From: Flaveria trinervia
Taxonomy: Eukaryota > Streptophyta > Magnoliopsida > Asterales > Asteraceae
Assembly: GCA_025506515.1 (NCBI GenBank)
Contig: CM046444.1
Location: forward strand, 76,069,533 to 76,133,532
Length of the DNA stretch: 64,000 nt
Direction of reading: 5' to 3'
Part shown: piece after piece, positions 1 to 12,230 of the stretch
Numbering within the stretch: position 1 is the stretch's first letter
Layout of the letters: every line of letters starts with the position of its first letter
The notes under the pieces: model-generated
Seen by the model: only the letters and a program-made list of their open reading frames with translations
Database searches by the model: none
What the model was told of the DNA's origin: nothing
Made by a program: the position numbers and the translations under genes

Positions 1-82
1 TGTCTATGAGACGTGTAAAGAGTTTAATAATTAAAATGCAATTTTTCAGAAATACTAAAATGAACTTTGTAATTTTGTAGTA

Positions 83-1000
83 ATGGCAGCAAACAACAAT
101 GCTACTACCCCGACCGTCCCTACCCTATCACTGAGAACCATCTTAGAAAGGGATCGTCTTAACCTAATAACTTTATGGACGGGTATCGTAACTTGAGAAT
201 TGTTCTCAAGTAAGAGAAAAGGGCCTATGTCCTTGACGATCCTATTCCTAACCAACCCGACCCCGAGGATGTTGAGGCCTATAACGATTGGCTTCAATAC
301 ACTGAGGATTCCATGCAGGTTTCCTGTCTCATGTTGGAAACTATGATTCCCGGACTCCAAAAGGACTTGGAGCAGCTTGCGGCATATGACATAATTACCT
401 GTTTAAGGAAATGTTCCTTGAACAAGCTTGGGTAGAGCGCTTCGAAACAGTTCGAACGCTTCATGTGTATCGCATGGAAGAAACCCAATCGGTATCATCT
501 TATGTTCTTAATATGAAATGCGATGTTGATCGCCTTGAGAGGCTTGATTGTCCCGTCTCAAAAGAGCTAGCCACGGATTTGATCCTTAATGTCCTTACTA
601 AAATTTTGAGACGTTCATGATGAATTATAATATCAACGGGTGGGACAAGAGCATTGGTGAGCTTCACGCAATGCTTAAAAAAAGCTAAGGCAGGGATGGG
701 TAGAAAGGTTCTACCTGTTCTCTAGATCAATGAGGATGGCAATAAGTAATGGCCATTCCCCAATCCCAAGGAGAATGTTGTCAAAGGAAAAGGGTACAAC
801 AAAAGAAACGAGAAAGGAGAGGCTAAAGCGGAACCTCCAAAGCCTAAGCTTAAGAAGCCTAAGGTAACGGAGAACGATCCATGCTTTGAGTGTGGAGGGA
901 TAGGACATTGGAAAGGGAATTGTCCAACCTATCTCAAAGAGTTGAGAAACAAGGGGGATGCTAGGCAAACCTCAATATAACTTTCATAATTCACATTGGT
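83..1000 (+). pseudogene. gag: Element A gag (degenerate)
   Basis: Copia gag, the structural protein that would form the cytoplasmic particle and bind element RNA. The start ATG at 83 fits because the N-terminus (MAANNNATTPTVPTL) matches the gag starts of elements B and I. A lost base near 165 shifts the frame within the first 30 codons, and in-frame stops follow. A CCHC zinc knuckle (CFECGGIGHWKGNC) is readable at about 883-924 with all four ligands present. Element I has the same gag in longer open stretches. No functional protein is expected. Confidence 0.85.
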
Positions 1001-3862
1001 TGAAATGTTATTTCTTCAAACACATGGGTATTGGATACCGGATGTGGATCTCATATATGCTATTTGTTGTAGGCATTCAAAAGAAATAAGAACTTCAAGA
1101 AGGGAGACACAAGTCTCTACATGGGCAACGGAGCCAAAGCTGGTGTCGAAGCCTAAAGAGAAAATATTTTGAAACTTTCAAATGGTTTGGAAGTTATTCT
1201 TAAGAACATTTTGTATGCTCCTAGTTTGACTAGGAACATAATTTTGATTTCCCTTTAGAACAATGTGGTTATGAATTAAAGTTTGTTAACAATGGTATTT
1301 ACGTTTGTATGGATGATGTATTTTATTTCAAGGCTATGCCTTTTAATGGAATCTATGAATTGGTTCATGATGATTCATCCTATAATAGCTCATTATACCA
1401 AGCAAGCACCAAGAAACTTAAAATGAGTTTAAGTGATTCTTATCTTTGACATTGTCATCTTGGTCACATAAACAAGAATCGGATTCAAACACCTAAAAAC
1501 CGGTCTTTTGAAAAACAAATGAAAATGTTTCATTCGACAAGTGTGAATCTTGTTTACAAGGTATGACGACCAAGTCGCCCTTTAGGGGCACTAACGAGAG
1601 GGCAAAAGATTTATTGGGAATCATACATTCGGATGTATGTGGCCCTTTTAAGACAATGACTAGAAATGGTGAAAAATACTTCATTACCTTTACCGACGAT
1701 TATTGTCGCTATGGTTATGTGTACATGATGACACACAAACATGAAGCTTTTGAAATGTTCAGAACCTTCAAGAATAAAGTAGAAAATCAACTCAATAAAA
1801 CTATCAAAGTTCTTCGTTCAGATAGAGAAGGTGAATAGCTCAATGATGCTTTTCAGTACCATCTAAAAGGTTGTGGGGTCGTCTCACAACTTACTCCACC
1901 TGGAACACCACAACATAATGGTGTGTCTGAAAGGATAAATCGAACCCTATTGGATATGGTTCAATCTATGATGGCTATAAGCCCAATACCTCTATCATTT
2001 TAGGATTTCGCAATGCTCTCCATGGCCCGTATTTTGAATATGGTCATGATCAAGATAGTCGATTCACTAAGTGTAATTTTTGCTTGAAAGGCTAAGTTCT
2101 TGAAACTAAGTTCCTTATGGATGAATAACGTATAGAATAGTGGAATTTGATGTGGATCAAGATCCACAAGCCGATACACGTTTAGTTGACACTAGCAATC
2201 AACAAGTGGTTGTTGATGATGATCAAGAGGTTGATCAATACACACAAAACGTTCGCAGAAGTGGTAGAGTTAGCATTCCACCTGAAATATATGGATCTTT
2301 CATGAATGGATGCTATGTGGTTGAATCCGATGAGCCAACCACATACCATGAAGCAGTGTCCAATTCGGATTGTGACAAATGGCTGGATGCCATGAACGTT
2401 AAGATGCAATCCATGTATGACAATCAAGTTTGGGAATCGGTTGACCTCCACTTAACTCCAAACCGGTTGGATGAAAATGGGTTTCAAGAAGAAAATAGAT
2501 ATACATGGAAACTTGGATAATTACAAAGCAAGACTTGTAGCAAAATGTTTCAATCAAACTCAAAGGGTAGATTATGATGAAACCTTCTCGCATGTGACAA
2601 TGCTAAAGTCAATTAGGATATTAGTTGCCATAGCTGCATATTATGACTATGAGATTTGGCAAATGGATGTCAAAACCGCTTGTCTTAATGGACATCTTGA
2701 AGAGACTGTCCATATGGTTCAGGCAAATGGTTTTTTCGATCCACAACATCCTAAATGTATGCAAGTTAAAGAGGTCAATCTATGGATTGAATCTAGCATT
2801 AAGAAGTTGAAATCAATGTTTTGAAGAAGAGATCAATAAAGTTGGTTTCGTCAAGAACGCTGACGAGGCTTGTGTATATAAGAAGGCTAGTGGGAGCATA
2901 AAAACATTCTTAGCATTGTATGTTGATGACATACTACTTTTGGAAATGATATTCCAACAATGGAAGGTGTTAAAACCTGGCTTGGAAGTTGTTCTTCCAT
3001 ATCTCGGTGAAGCCGCCTATATTTTGGGAAAAAAGATCTATAGGGATAGATCGAGACGGTTGATAGGTTTAAATCGAAGTGCATATATCAATAAAGTCTT
3101 GAAAATGTTCAAGATGAAAAAATTTGAGAAAGGTATGGTACCTATTCAAAGAAGGACAATATTGAGTACATCTCAATGTCCAAGCTCAAAGGATGAGCAA
3201 GATCGAATGAAGGACATCCTATATGCATTAGCTATAGGATCCATCATGCGATGATATGCACCAGACTAGACGTGTCATGCGCATTAAGCATGACAAGCAG
3301 ATATCAGCAGAATCCAGGTAATAGCCATTGGATGGTTATCAAAAGTATATTGAAATGCCTTAAGAGGACTAAGGAAATGTTTCTAATATATGGATCTGAT
3401 GAAAAGGAACACGTTGTAAAGGGTTACACGGATGCGAGTTCCAAACCGTTCGAGATGGTTCTAGATCACAATCGGGGTATGTCTTCATTATGAATGGAGT
3501 AGCATTGTCCACTACAAGGTCCGAATACATAGCCGCATCATCAGCAACTCATGAAGCTGCATGGATAAAGACATTTATCGCCTACCTAGGGTGTCTCTAC
3601 CATTCAAGACCCCTAGAAATCCTTTTATGATCACGAGGGTACGATTGCATAAATCAAGGTACCCTGTCCACTTCAAAAGGCTAGGCACATTGAGCGGAAA
3701 TTCAACTACATAAGGGATGAGGTTGAAAAGGGAAAAATATGAATTCGTAAAGTTCACACCGGTCAATACATTGCGGATCCACTCACGAATCTCTTTGAAA
3801 GGACAAAGCATGAAAGTCATACTTGTGCCTTAGGACTTTGATATTCTAGTGACTGGAATTGA
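1001..3862 (+). pseudogene. pol: Element A pol (degenerate): protease, integrase, RT, RNase H
   Basis: Copia polyprotein, read in pieces. The protease active site (VLDTGCGSHI) is near 1024. The integrase core at about 1563-1838 carries the first catalytic Asp in HSDVCGP and the second in RSDREGE. RT pieces lie at 2471-3250 with YVDDILL near 2917-2937. RNase H runs from about 3400 to the stop at 3860-3862, the same end as in elements B and I. Stops and frameshifts are frequent. A TAG at 2001-2003 replaces the expected Trp codon after LPLSF-type sequence and is shared with B and I. A missing T near 2480 gives a frameshift also seen in B. Confidence 0.85.
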
Positions 3863-4632
3863 TGTGTTAAGTATTAAAAGTTTGAAACAATGTAATATTC
3901 TAACTCTTTATATACTTGTGATATTTTGAGTTATATTCATTTTAGCATGTATAGATCCATGAATATGTTTATTATTCTAAATGTCCATAGTCGGTCATGT
4001 TTGTGGGAACAAATAATAACATAAAACTATTATGAACATGGATTGGTGGATATTCATAAGAAATGAATATAGAGCAATTGGTTGCTCCCAAGGTTCATAG
4101 ATATTTGTGGGATACAAATATTGGTCTGACCCGCATCTCAATTTTACTACATGGAATCTTCTAGATTGATCATAAGTAAATTTGAGTAAAGGCGAATATC
4201 ATTTGGTATCCTCCGACCTCAGATACATATTGGGTTTTGATATTCACCAAATGTTATACTTTGAGCTAGCTCTTCATTGCTCTGAAATAATGGGCAGTAC
4301 ATAACGCTATGTTCAGGTGTGACACGAGGTGCTTGTGAGAAACGTATGTAGTCAAGATGGAATTTGTTCCTCTTATTTCTTGGGAGCAAGATGTCTAAGG
4401 TCTGATTAAGTTAAATCAACAAAGAATGATCATTCTATGTCCTTGGATTTAACATGACATTTGTAACAAAAGGATAAATGATTGATTCACCTAAATCATT
4501 TCAAGTTGGATACGTGAAGGGGATGATGGCATTGAATGGCTTTAAGTCATGCGTATTAAGGGTAGTAAACCGATGTTAGGCGGTATTTACTGCTTGCATC
4601 AATGTTCTATGAATCTTGTGCAAGTGTGAGAT
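3863..4632 (+). other. Element A 3' untranslated region and degenerate polypurine tract
   Basis: No ORF of interest. The stretch is homologous to I at 17769-18534 and, in reverse, to B at 5593-5959. It ends with a purine-rich GTGTGAGA just before the LTR, at the place where I has AAGTGGGGGA, so A's polypurine tract looks decayed. Confidence 0.7.
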
Positions 4633-5592
4633 TGTTGGATTCTTTATGCCCAAGACGCATAGAACATTGATGTGGTTACTATGTTATGATCCAAGTCGGG
4701 TCATACCCAATAACAAGCTTAGCAAACCCCAATTAATATATAATTGATTATATGATCATGCAATTAAATAAGTTCACCAATTTAGAAAATGGGTTTCTAA
4801 ATAAGTTGCATATGAGATTGAACAACCTATATGGATATTTTGTTCATGGATATTATTCGTAATGTTGTTTAAATTGGTTAAATAACATCAAATAATAGGA
4901 GTGTGTGTATAAGTTATATAATTAAAGGGCTAATTACATAACTTATTCTAATTATTAGTTTATATAAATTGGGTTTTGGTTTTGGGGGGAAAACCCCATC
5001 TAAACACAAGTTCAGCCGCCCCCTTTTTGGGTGTGTGTGTGTCTTGCTTGTGTTTAACATACCATACTCCATGAACTCACACATAGACACTCCATCCAGC
5101 TCTCTCTCTCTGTCTCTCTCATATACAAAAGGGTCACAAGAACATCAACTCTTCTTATGGAATAAAGAGTTCAAGGCTGAAAAGGGTCCAGCACCCTTCT
5201 TGATTGTTCACGGCTGGAACAAGGCTCCAGCAGCCTTATTGATCTGATTTTGGTGCTCAAATCCTAGCAAAAAGGTGTTTGCTTGATGCTTGTGGGTATG
5301 GATGCTTGAGGACACCTCTCCTTGGTGTTTTGGTCATTCAAGAACATCACCTTCATCAAAATTCGTTTTTCAGCAGCTTACAAAAGGTAGAATGTATGAC
5401 TTGTTTTGGGTTGTTATTTCTTGATGATAGCTAGTTCAAACACATATATAAGATCCTATGTTCTTGGGTTTGTTGATGATATTATAAGCCTTAGTTTTTC
5501 AGATTACTAATCATAATATTAAGGTATTTATCCGCTGTGTTTTCATAGTTTAAAAGGTTAAACTACATTGGTTTGGTTCAACAAACCCAACA
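4633..5592 (+). repeat. Element A 3' LTR (960 bp)
   Basis: It starts TGTTGGATTC and ends AACCCAACA, giving TG...CA ends. The first 40 bases match the B LTR read from 34172 downward. TATATAAA at 4961-4968 is the likely core promoter. A CT-rich run near 5106-5130 lies in the transcribed part. A 92-codon open frame at 4969-5247 falls inside the LTR and is not considered a gene. Confidence 0.88.
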
Positions 5593-5959
5593 ATATGTAT
5601 CTCAGGTTAAAGGATACCAAATGATATTCGCCTTTACTCAAATTTACCTATGATCAATCAAGAAGATTCCATGTAGTTAAATTTGAAACGCGGGTCGGTC
5701 CAATGTTTGTATCCCACAAATGTCTATGAACTTTGGCAGCAACCAATTGCTCTATATTCATGCCTTATGATTATCCACCAATCCATGTTCATAATAGTCT
5801 TACGTTCATATTTGTTCCCATAAACATGACTGACTACGGACATTTAGAATAATAAACATATTCATGGATGTATACCCTGAAATGAACATAACTCAAAATA
5901 TGACAAGTATATAAAGAGTTAAATATTACATTGTTCCAAACTTTTAAATACTAAGTAGA
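5593..5959 (-). other. Element B 3' UTR, truncated by element A
   Basis: Reverse complement of the A (3863-4230) and I 3' UTR sequence. No coding potential. It ends abruptly at the A LTR boundary. Confidence 0.75.
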
Positions 5960-8900
5960 TCAATTCCAATCACTAGAATATCGAAGTCCTAAGCCACAAG
6001 TATGACTTTCATGCTTTGCCCTTTCAAGGAGCTTCGTGAGTGGATCCGTAATGTATTGGTCGGTGTGAACCTTACCAATACATATCTTTCCCTTTTCAAC
6101 TTCATCCTATATATAGTTGAACTTCCCCTTACTGTGCCTAGCCTTTTGATGTGCACGGGGTTCCTTGATTTGGACAATCGAACCCTTGTTATCACAAAAG
6201 ATTTCTAGGGGGCCTTGAATGTACACAGGGTTCCTTGATTTGGACAATCGGCAATTAATTTCTTTATACATGCGGCTTCCTGAGCTGCTAATGAGGCGGC
6301 TATGTAATCGGATTGTGTAGTGGACAATGCTACCCAATTCATAATGAAGACATACCCCGATTATGATTGAGAATCATCTCGATCAGTTTGGAAACTCGCA
6401 TCCATGTAACCCTTTACAACGAGTTTCTCTTCACATGACTCGTATATTAGAAACATATCCTTAGTCCTCCTAAGGTATTTCAATATACTTTTAATAGCCA
6501 TCCAATGGCTATTACCTGGATTCTGCTGATATCTACTCGTCATGCTTAACGCGCATGACGCGTCCAGTCTACTACATATCATCGCATACATGATGGATCC
6601 TATAGAAGATGCATATGGGATGTCCTTCATTCGATCTTGCACATCCTTTGAGCTTGGACATTGAGATGTACTCAATAGTGTCCCTCTTTGAATACGTACC
6701 ATACCGTTCTTAGAGTTTTCCATCTTGAAGCTTTTCAAGACTTTATCAATGTATGCACTTTGGTTGAAACCCATCAACAGCCTCGATCTATCCCTATAAA
6801 TCTTTATTCCCAAAATATAGGCAGCTTCACCGAGATCTTTATGGAAAAACAACTTCCAAGCCAGGTTTTAACACCTTCCATGGTTGGATTATCATTTCCA
6901 AAAAGTAGTATGTCATTAACATACAAGACTAAGAATGTAATTATGCTCCTACTAGCCTTCTTATATACACAAGCCTCGTCAGCGTTCTTGATGAAACCAA
7001 AATTCTTGATCCCTTCATCAAAACATTGATTCCAACTTCTCGATGCTTGTTTCAATCCATATATTGATCTTTTTTACTTGCATACATTATTATGATGATT
7101 TGGATCGACAAAACCATCAAGCTCAACCATACGAACAGTCTCTTCGAGATGTCCATTAAGAAAATCGGTTTTGACATCCATTTGCCAAATCTCATAGTCA
7201 TAAAATGCAGCTATGGCAAATAATATCCTAATTGAATTTCGATTGCCACAGGTGAGAAAGATTCATCATAATCAACGCCTTCAGTTTGAGTGAAACCTTT
7301 TGCTACAAGTCTTGCTTTGTAAGTATCCATGTTTCCATGCATATGTGTTTTCTTCTTGAAACCCACTTGCATCCATCCGGTTTGGAGTTAAGTGTAGGGT
7401 CAACCAATTCCCAAACTTGGTGGCGATACATGGATTGCATCTCTACGATCATGGCTTCCAGCAATTTGTCACAATCCGAATTGGACATTGCATGATGGTA
7501 TGTAGTTGGCTCATCGGAGTTGACCACAGAGCATCCATTTATGAAAGATCCATATCTTTTAGGTGGAATGGTAAAACTACCACATTTGCGAACGTTTTGT
7601 GTGTATCGATCAAGCTTGATCATTATCAACAACCTCTTTTTGATTGCTAGTGTCAACCAAATGTGTATCAGCTTGTGGATCTTGATCCTTATCAAATTCC
7701 ACTGTTTTATGCGTTATTCCATCCATAAGGAACTTAGCTTCCAAGAGTTTTGCCTTTCAAGCAATAATTACATTTTGCTCTATTGGATCAAAGAAGTAGT
7801 ATCCAATACAATCTTTGGGATATCCAAAAAATATACACTTAGTGGATCGACTTTCGAATTTATTTTTTTGGTGTTTAGCTTAAAATAAGCATCACAAACC
7901 CATACTTTTAGATATGATAGCAATGGAACTCTTCCATTCCATATTTCAAAAGGTGTCCAATCCACTTTCTTGGTCTGGGTCATATTTAAAATACGAGCCA
8001 CAGAGAGCAATGCGAAGTTCTAAAATGATAGAGGTAGTGAGCTTATAGCCATCATAGATCGAACCATATCCAATAGGATTCAGTTTCTCCTTTCAGACAT
8101 ATCATTATGTTGTGGTGTTCTAGAGTGGAGTAAGTTGTGAGACTATCCCACAACTTCTTAAATGATCCTGAAAAGCCTCACTTAGGTATTCACCTCCTCT
8201 ATCTCAACGAAGAACTTTGATAGTTTTATTGAGTTGATTTTTTACTTCATTTTTGAAGTTTTGAACATTTCAAAAGCTTCATGTTTATGTGTCATCAAGT
8301 ACACATAACCATAGTGACTATAATCATCGGTAAAGGTAATGAAGTATCTTTCACCATTTCTAGCCATTTTCTTAAAAGGACCACATACATCCGAATGTAT
8401 CATTCCAATAAGTCTTTTGCCCTCTCGTTAGTACCAGTAAAGGGCAACTTGGTCATCTTTCCTTGTAAACAAAATTCGCACTTATCAAATGAAACATTTT
8501 CATTTGTTTTCAAAAGACAATTCTTTTGAAGTGTTTGAATTCGATTCTTGTTTATGTGACCAAGACGACAATGCCAAAGTTATGAATCACTTAAACCCAT
8601 TTTAAGTCTCTTAGTCCTTGATTGGTATAGTAAGTTATCAAAGGATGAATTATCATGAACCAATTCATAGATACCATTAAAAGGCATAGCCTTAAAATAA
8701 AACACATCATCCATACAAAACAAATACCGTTTTAACAAATTTAAATTCATAACCACATTGTTTTTAAAAGGGAAATCGAAATTAGGTTCCTGGTCAAACT
8801 AGGAGCATACATAATGCTCTTAAGAACAACTTCCAAACCATTTGAAAGTTTGAAAATGTAGTCTACTTGGGCTTAAAAATCAACTTTTGCTCCATTGCCC

Positions 8901-9030
8901 ATGTAGAGATTTGTGTCTCCCTTTCTGAAGTGCTTATTTCATTTGAACTCCTTCAACAAATTGCATATGCGAGTTCCACATCCAGTATCCAATACCCATG
9001 TGTTTGAAGAAATAACATTTAAACCAATGT
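5960..9030 (-). pseudogene. pol: Element B pol (degenerate): protease to RNase H
   Basis: Read on the minus strand. The protease region is near 8990, the GAG-pre-integrase His motif near 8570, the integrase core at about 8420-7900, RT at about 7500-6840 and RNase H to the stop at 5962-5960. The longest open piece (6852-6361) covers the RT thumb to RNase H junction. The RT active-site motif reads YVNDILLF near 6930, with Asn for the first Asp of YVDD, a change expected to abolish catalysis. The TAG at 8022-8020 in integrase is shared with A and I. A small local duplication disrupts RNase H at about 6160-6250. Confidence 0.85.
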
Positions 9031-9240
9031 GAATTATGAAAGTTGTACCTGAGGTTTGCCCAGCATCCCTCTTGTTTCTCAACTTTTGTTTCTCAACTCA
9101 AAGCATGGATTGTTCTCCGTTAGCTTAGGCTTTCTAAGCTTTGGCTTCGGAAGTTCCGCTTTAGCCTTTCCTTTCCCCTTTCCTTTGATGTACCCCTTTC
9201 CTTTGGCAACATTTTCCTTGGGATTGGGGAATGGCCTTTT
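9031..9240 (-). pseudogene. gag: Element B gag, C-terminal piece lacking the zinc knuckle
   Basis: On the minus strand the lysine-rich tail before the knuckle is readable. The sequence then passes from PCFE straight to LRNK, where A and I have about 17 more residues containing the knuckle. The CCHC zinc knuckle therefore appears deleted. The piece stops at the D insertion site; the N-terminal part of gag is at 31136-31804. Confidence 0.75.
9236..9240. repeat. Target-site duplication of element D (left copy, CTTTT)
   Basis: CTTTT directly precedes the D 5' LTR. An identical CTTTT directly follows the 3' LTR at 31136-31140. Five-base duplications are usual for copia integrase. Confidence 0.92.
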
Positions 9241-9364
9241 TGTTGCACCATGAACGGATCATACATGCCAACTCAATGGGTGAATTGATGATTGTTTAGC
9301 TAGAATCCCACAAGTCCAAGATGCAATTCGGATGAAGAAATACAAGAAAAATAACAAGTATTAT

Positions 9365-9675
9365 CTTCCGCATTAGTTAATATGGAAGACAAAAATCTGA
9401 GGCAGACAAGTGTTTACTCTTCCGCATTAGTTAATGCGGAAGACACAATACTTATGCTAAACAAGATACTCTTCCGCATTGACTAATGCGGAAGAACAAA
9501 AGAAGATGTGCAGAAGACTTTGATTGTCCGCATTGACAAATGCGGATAACCAACCAAATGCGCACAAGTATTTGTTCATCCACATTAACCAATGCAGATG
9601 ACCAACTTACTAATGCTGATGATCAAGTGGAAATGCGGATCAAGGTTATCTCGTCCGCATTTGTCAATGTGGATG
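9365..9675 (+). repeat. U3 hairpin array, CCGCATT/AATGCGG type (D 5' LTR)
   Basis: About six short inverted repeats of the form TTCCGCATT, four bases, AATGCGGAA. Units lie at about 9365-9388, 9419-9442, 9471-9494 and 9527-9546, with degenerate ones near 9580-9603 and 9651-9675. Repeated palindromic motifs upstream of the TATA box are known in Sirevirus LTRs; this core sequence is particular to D. The array recurs at 30507-30832 and in the internal spacer at 25220-25790. Confidence 0.85.
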
Positions 9676-9768
9676 AACAAGCAGAGATACAGATCAAGAC
9701 TTAGACTAGTTTATGATGTAATATGTCACGGGTAGTTTAGTCATTTTGTTAAGGCATCTTGTCTTGTC

Positions 9769-9776
9769 TATAAATA
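9769..9776 (+). promoter_or_regulatory. TATA box, D 5' LTR
   Basis: TATAAATA lies downstream of the hairpin array and about 220 bp before the LTR end. The 3' LTR has lost one A at this site. Confidence 0.75.
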
Positions 9777-9998
9777 GAATAGTTTACCTCGTACTGAGGT
9801 GACGGTTGACAGATAGAGGATTTTGTTGTAATTATTCTCTGTAATTTGTCAACATTCATATATCAATACAAACAGAATTTATGAGTAATTTTCTTGCTTG
9901 ATTGTTCTTCGATTGTTTGTTTCCACCACTCGATCGTTGACTTGATTATCATATTCTATTCTCAGTAAGAATATCACTCTTACTAAAACCCAGTCAAT

Positions 9999-10010
9999 TG
10001 GTATCAGAGC
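9999..10010 (+). other. Primer binding site, element D
   Basis: TGGTATCAGAGC lies two bases after the LTR. It is complementary to the 3' end of initiator Met tRNA, the usual copia primer for minus-strand cDNA. Confidence 0.92.
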
Positions 10011-10244
10011 TTTGGCTGTTGATTCTTTTTCAGATCTGGGCACAGACTAAATAGAACTCGACTGATCTGATAATCAAGTTGCTAGTAGTAGGTATCATCA
10101 TCTCTACTTAGCAAACAGCAAGAATACTCCTGTCAAACAACAAGAACACTCATTCTCAACCTCAACAGAACTGCTTGAACAAGTTGGACTCATCAAACAT
10201 AATCAATCTTAAAATCAACTAAATCTATACTTACAAAAATCAAC

Positions 10245-11326
10245 ATGGATTCTAACTGTTACTCTGAATTAGGTCATACACCTAAACCTCCCATGCTTAA
10301 ACACAAATCTATGTTTAAACAATGGAGAATACGGTTTCGAAATTATATCACAGGTGTAGATCCTGACTTTTGGATCTCAATATGTAAGGGTCCACATATT
10401 CATGTTAGTTTATCAATAGCTCAAGCTGCACTGTACAAGACTGCTAGAATACTAATTGAAGACCTAACTCTAGATGAAGATGATTATAAGAAAATCAAAA
10501 TTGACCTTAAAGCATACTTTATTGTGACCCAAGCACTCAAAATGGATGTGCTGAAAAGATTGGAAAAATATGGAACTGCTAAAGCTGTTTGGGATGCTCT
10601 CAAAATTATGTGTGAAGGTAGCAGTGAAGTTGCTGAAATTAACAAAGACAAGCTGGTCAATCAGTATGAAACCTTCCATCACACCAAAGGAGAATCCATA
10701 TCAAAACAACTACATAGATTTGTACAGTTGGTCAATGACTTGGAAATTATGGGTGTGTCATACAACATTAAAGAACTCAACAAGAAAATGCTTCATATTC
10801 TGCATGAAAGCTGGAAGTAAAATGTCACAATTGCTAAAAAATACTCTTAATCTTGAGAGTACCACTCTAGACATTATGATAGCCGAGATTGAAGCTCTGG
10901 AACTTGATGAACGAAGCAGAAATCTGAGTGGGCCTAGAGAGATTGAAGCCTACATATTCCCTTTAGAATCACATTCTGTTGAAAATGTTTTCATCACATA
11001 GGAAGATGACTTCATCTCATCAAGAGATCAACTGAACAATACGGGGTTCATTGCATCTCCATCATTCAATCACCATTCAACTTCAGCACAAGCTCCAAAA
11101 GTATCTGCTGCACCTACAATCTCTCGAGAAGACTTAAAATCAAAAGAGCAAAAAGCAACCTACAATGCCTTTGTTGCAAGTTTTGAAGCATATCTTGGGG
11201 GAAGACTCACTTCTGCCCATTTAATACAGGAAGATTTATAAGAATTAGATCCTGATGATGTTGAGGAGATGGATCTACAGTGGCAAATGGCAATGATTTC
11301 CATGAGAGCAAAGAAATTCTTGAGAA
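10245..11326 (+). pseudogene. gag: Element D gag, N-terminal part
   Basis: Sirevirus-type gag. It starts at the ATG at 10245, about 235 bp after the primer site, and is open for 191 codons. It includes a UBN2-like gag segment with VWDAL and LVNQYETF motifs. A frameshift near 10820 moves it to a second frame and later stops follow, but an acidic stretch with EEMDLQWQMAMISMRA is readable up to 11326. There element I interrupts it. The protein resumes at 19436 in matching context. Confidence 0.85.
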
Positions 11327-12229
11327 TGAAAGACTTGATCTGCCCAAGATACATATTAAGTTGACGTGGCTAGTGTGATATGATCCAAGTCGGGTCATAC
11401 CCAATAACAAGCTAAATAAACACCTATAAATATTTATTCGTTGATAAGATCAAAAAATAAATATTGACATCAATTTAAAGAAAATGGGTTTTCTAAATAC
11501 ATCGCTTTTGTAGATGAACATCATTATGTGGATAATTGTTCATGAGGTATTATTTGTTTCATTATTTAAGTTTGTTAAATAATAACAAATAAAAGAGTGC
11601 TAAGTTTATTAAGTTAAAATTGGTTTCAACTTTATAAAATATGAGATTAAGTGTGTTTATTATAAAAAGGAGGTAAAATGGTTTTTAAAAACCATTATTG
11701 GACTTTTGGCCGCCCAAGGGCATTAAAAGTCCCACCTCTTTTTATCTTGAGGAGAGCAAGACTTAATACACACACAATCCAATCTAGCACTCTCTCTCTC
11801 TTGCATGCAAAGGCCAAAAATCCTCTCAAAACTCACTCTCAAAAACGTTTTGGAGCAGGAACACGAGAAGAACATTCAGCAACTACAAAGGTTTGAAGTT
11901 GCTGGAAAAATTGGTGTTGAAAACCTAGCATTCAAAGGGGTTTGTTGGTGGCTTGGGGTATCACTTACTTGAGGTCTTCTTAGTTGAAGATTAGGCTACA
12001 AAGTTCATCATTCTCAGCTCTTATAGGTCGTTTTCTAACAGGTAGAAAGGTAGCTTCTTAACATCTTATGGTTGTTTGTATGCATTTCGCATATGGATCC
12101 ATGGTTTGGGTTTAGCTTAACAAATGGGTTTGATAATCTATATATTAACAAGATTTTAAACTCTTAATCCGCTACGTTTTCCTATAAATTAGCTTATATG
12201 GACTTTGATAATCTTGTTAAATCCCTACA
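11327..12229 (+). repeat. Element I 5' LTR (903 bp)
   Basis: It starts TGAAAGACTTG and ends AATCCCTACA, and is collinear with 18535-19435. TATAAAAA at 11661-11668 is the likely TATA box. It differs from the A and B LTRs, although a segment containing GGGTCATACCCAATAACAAG is common to all. Confidence 0.92.
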
Positions 12230-12230
12230 A

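Larger units (their letters stand above)
1..5592 (+). mobile_element. Element A: family-1 Ty1/copia retrotransposon, 5' end outside window
   Basis: This + strand copia element enters the window in its leader, just before gag, and ends with an LTR at 4633-5592. Gag, protease, integrase, RT and RNase H follow in copia order, all broken by stops and frameshifts. The same gene set and noncoding motifs recur in elements B and I, so I call the three family 1. The DNA from 5593 onward matches A's own 3' UTR (about 4130-4230) in reverse complement. A therefore appears inserted into the 3' UTR of the opposite-strand relative B. Its left LTR and one copy of its target duplication lie outside the window. 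A Tork/Angela-like lineage is a tentative guess from RT motifs. Confidence 0.9.
5593..9240 (-). mobile_element. Element B, 3' half: family-1 copia, minus strand
   Basis: Minus-strand counterpart of element A, containing (right to left) the end of gag, pol and part of the 3' UTR. It stops at 5593, where element A is inserted. At 9240 it is interrupted by element D, and gag resumes at 31136 with the 5-bp duplication CTTTT on both sides (9236-9240 and 31136-31140). Joining the two halves gives one continuous gag region that aligns with A around 720-760. B's own 3' LTR is to the left of the window or lost. Confidence 0.88.
9241..9996 (+). repeat. Element D 5' LTR (756 bp)
   Basis: It begins TGTTGCACC and ends AAACCCAGTCA, and is collinear with 30383-31135 with few differences. 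The U3 part holds an array of about six hairpins (see 9365-9675), and TATAAATA at 9769-9776 marks the promoter. The U5 end abuts the primer site. Confidence 0.93.

Noticed and set aside
711..968. Minus-strand 85-codon frame opposite element A gag
   Set aside because: It is a reverse-strand shadow of the lysine-rich gag region; similar shadows occur opposite I gag (14406-14663).
4969..5247. 92-codon open frame starting MGFGFGGKTPSKHK
   Set aside because: It lies wholly within the element A LTR just after its TATA box. It has no recognisable domain and the related B LTR does not keep it.
9365..9675. Regularly spaced short palindromic repeats resembling a CRISPR array
   Set aside because: The context is a plant LTR, unit spacing and sequence vary, no cas genes are present, and the same array recurs in both LTRs of one retrotransposon.
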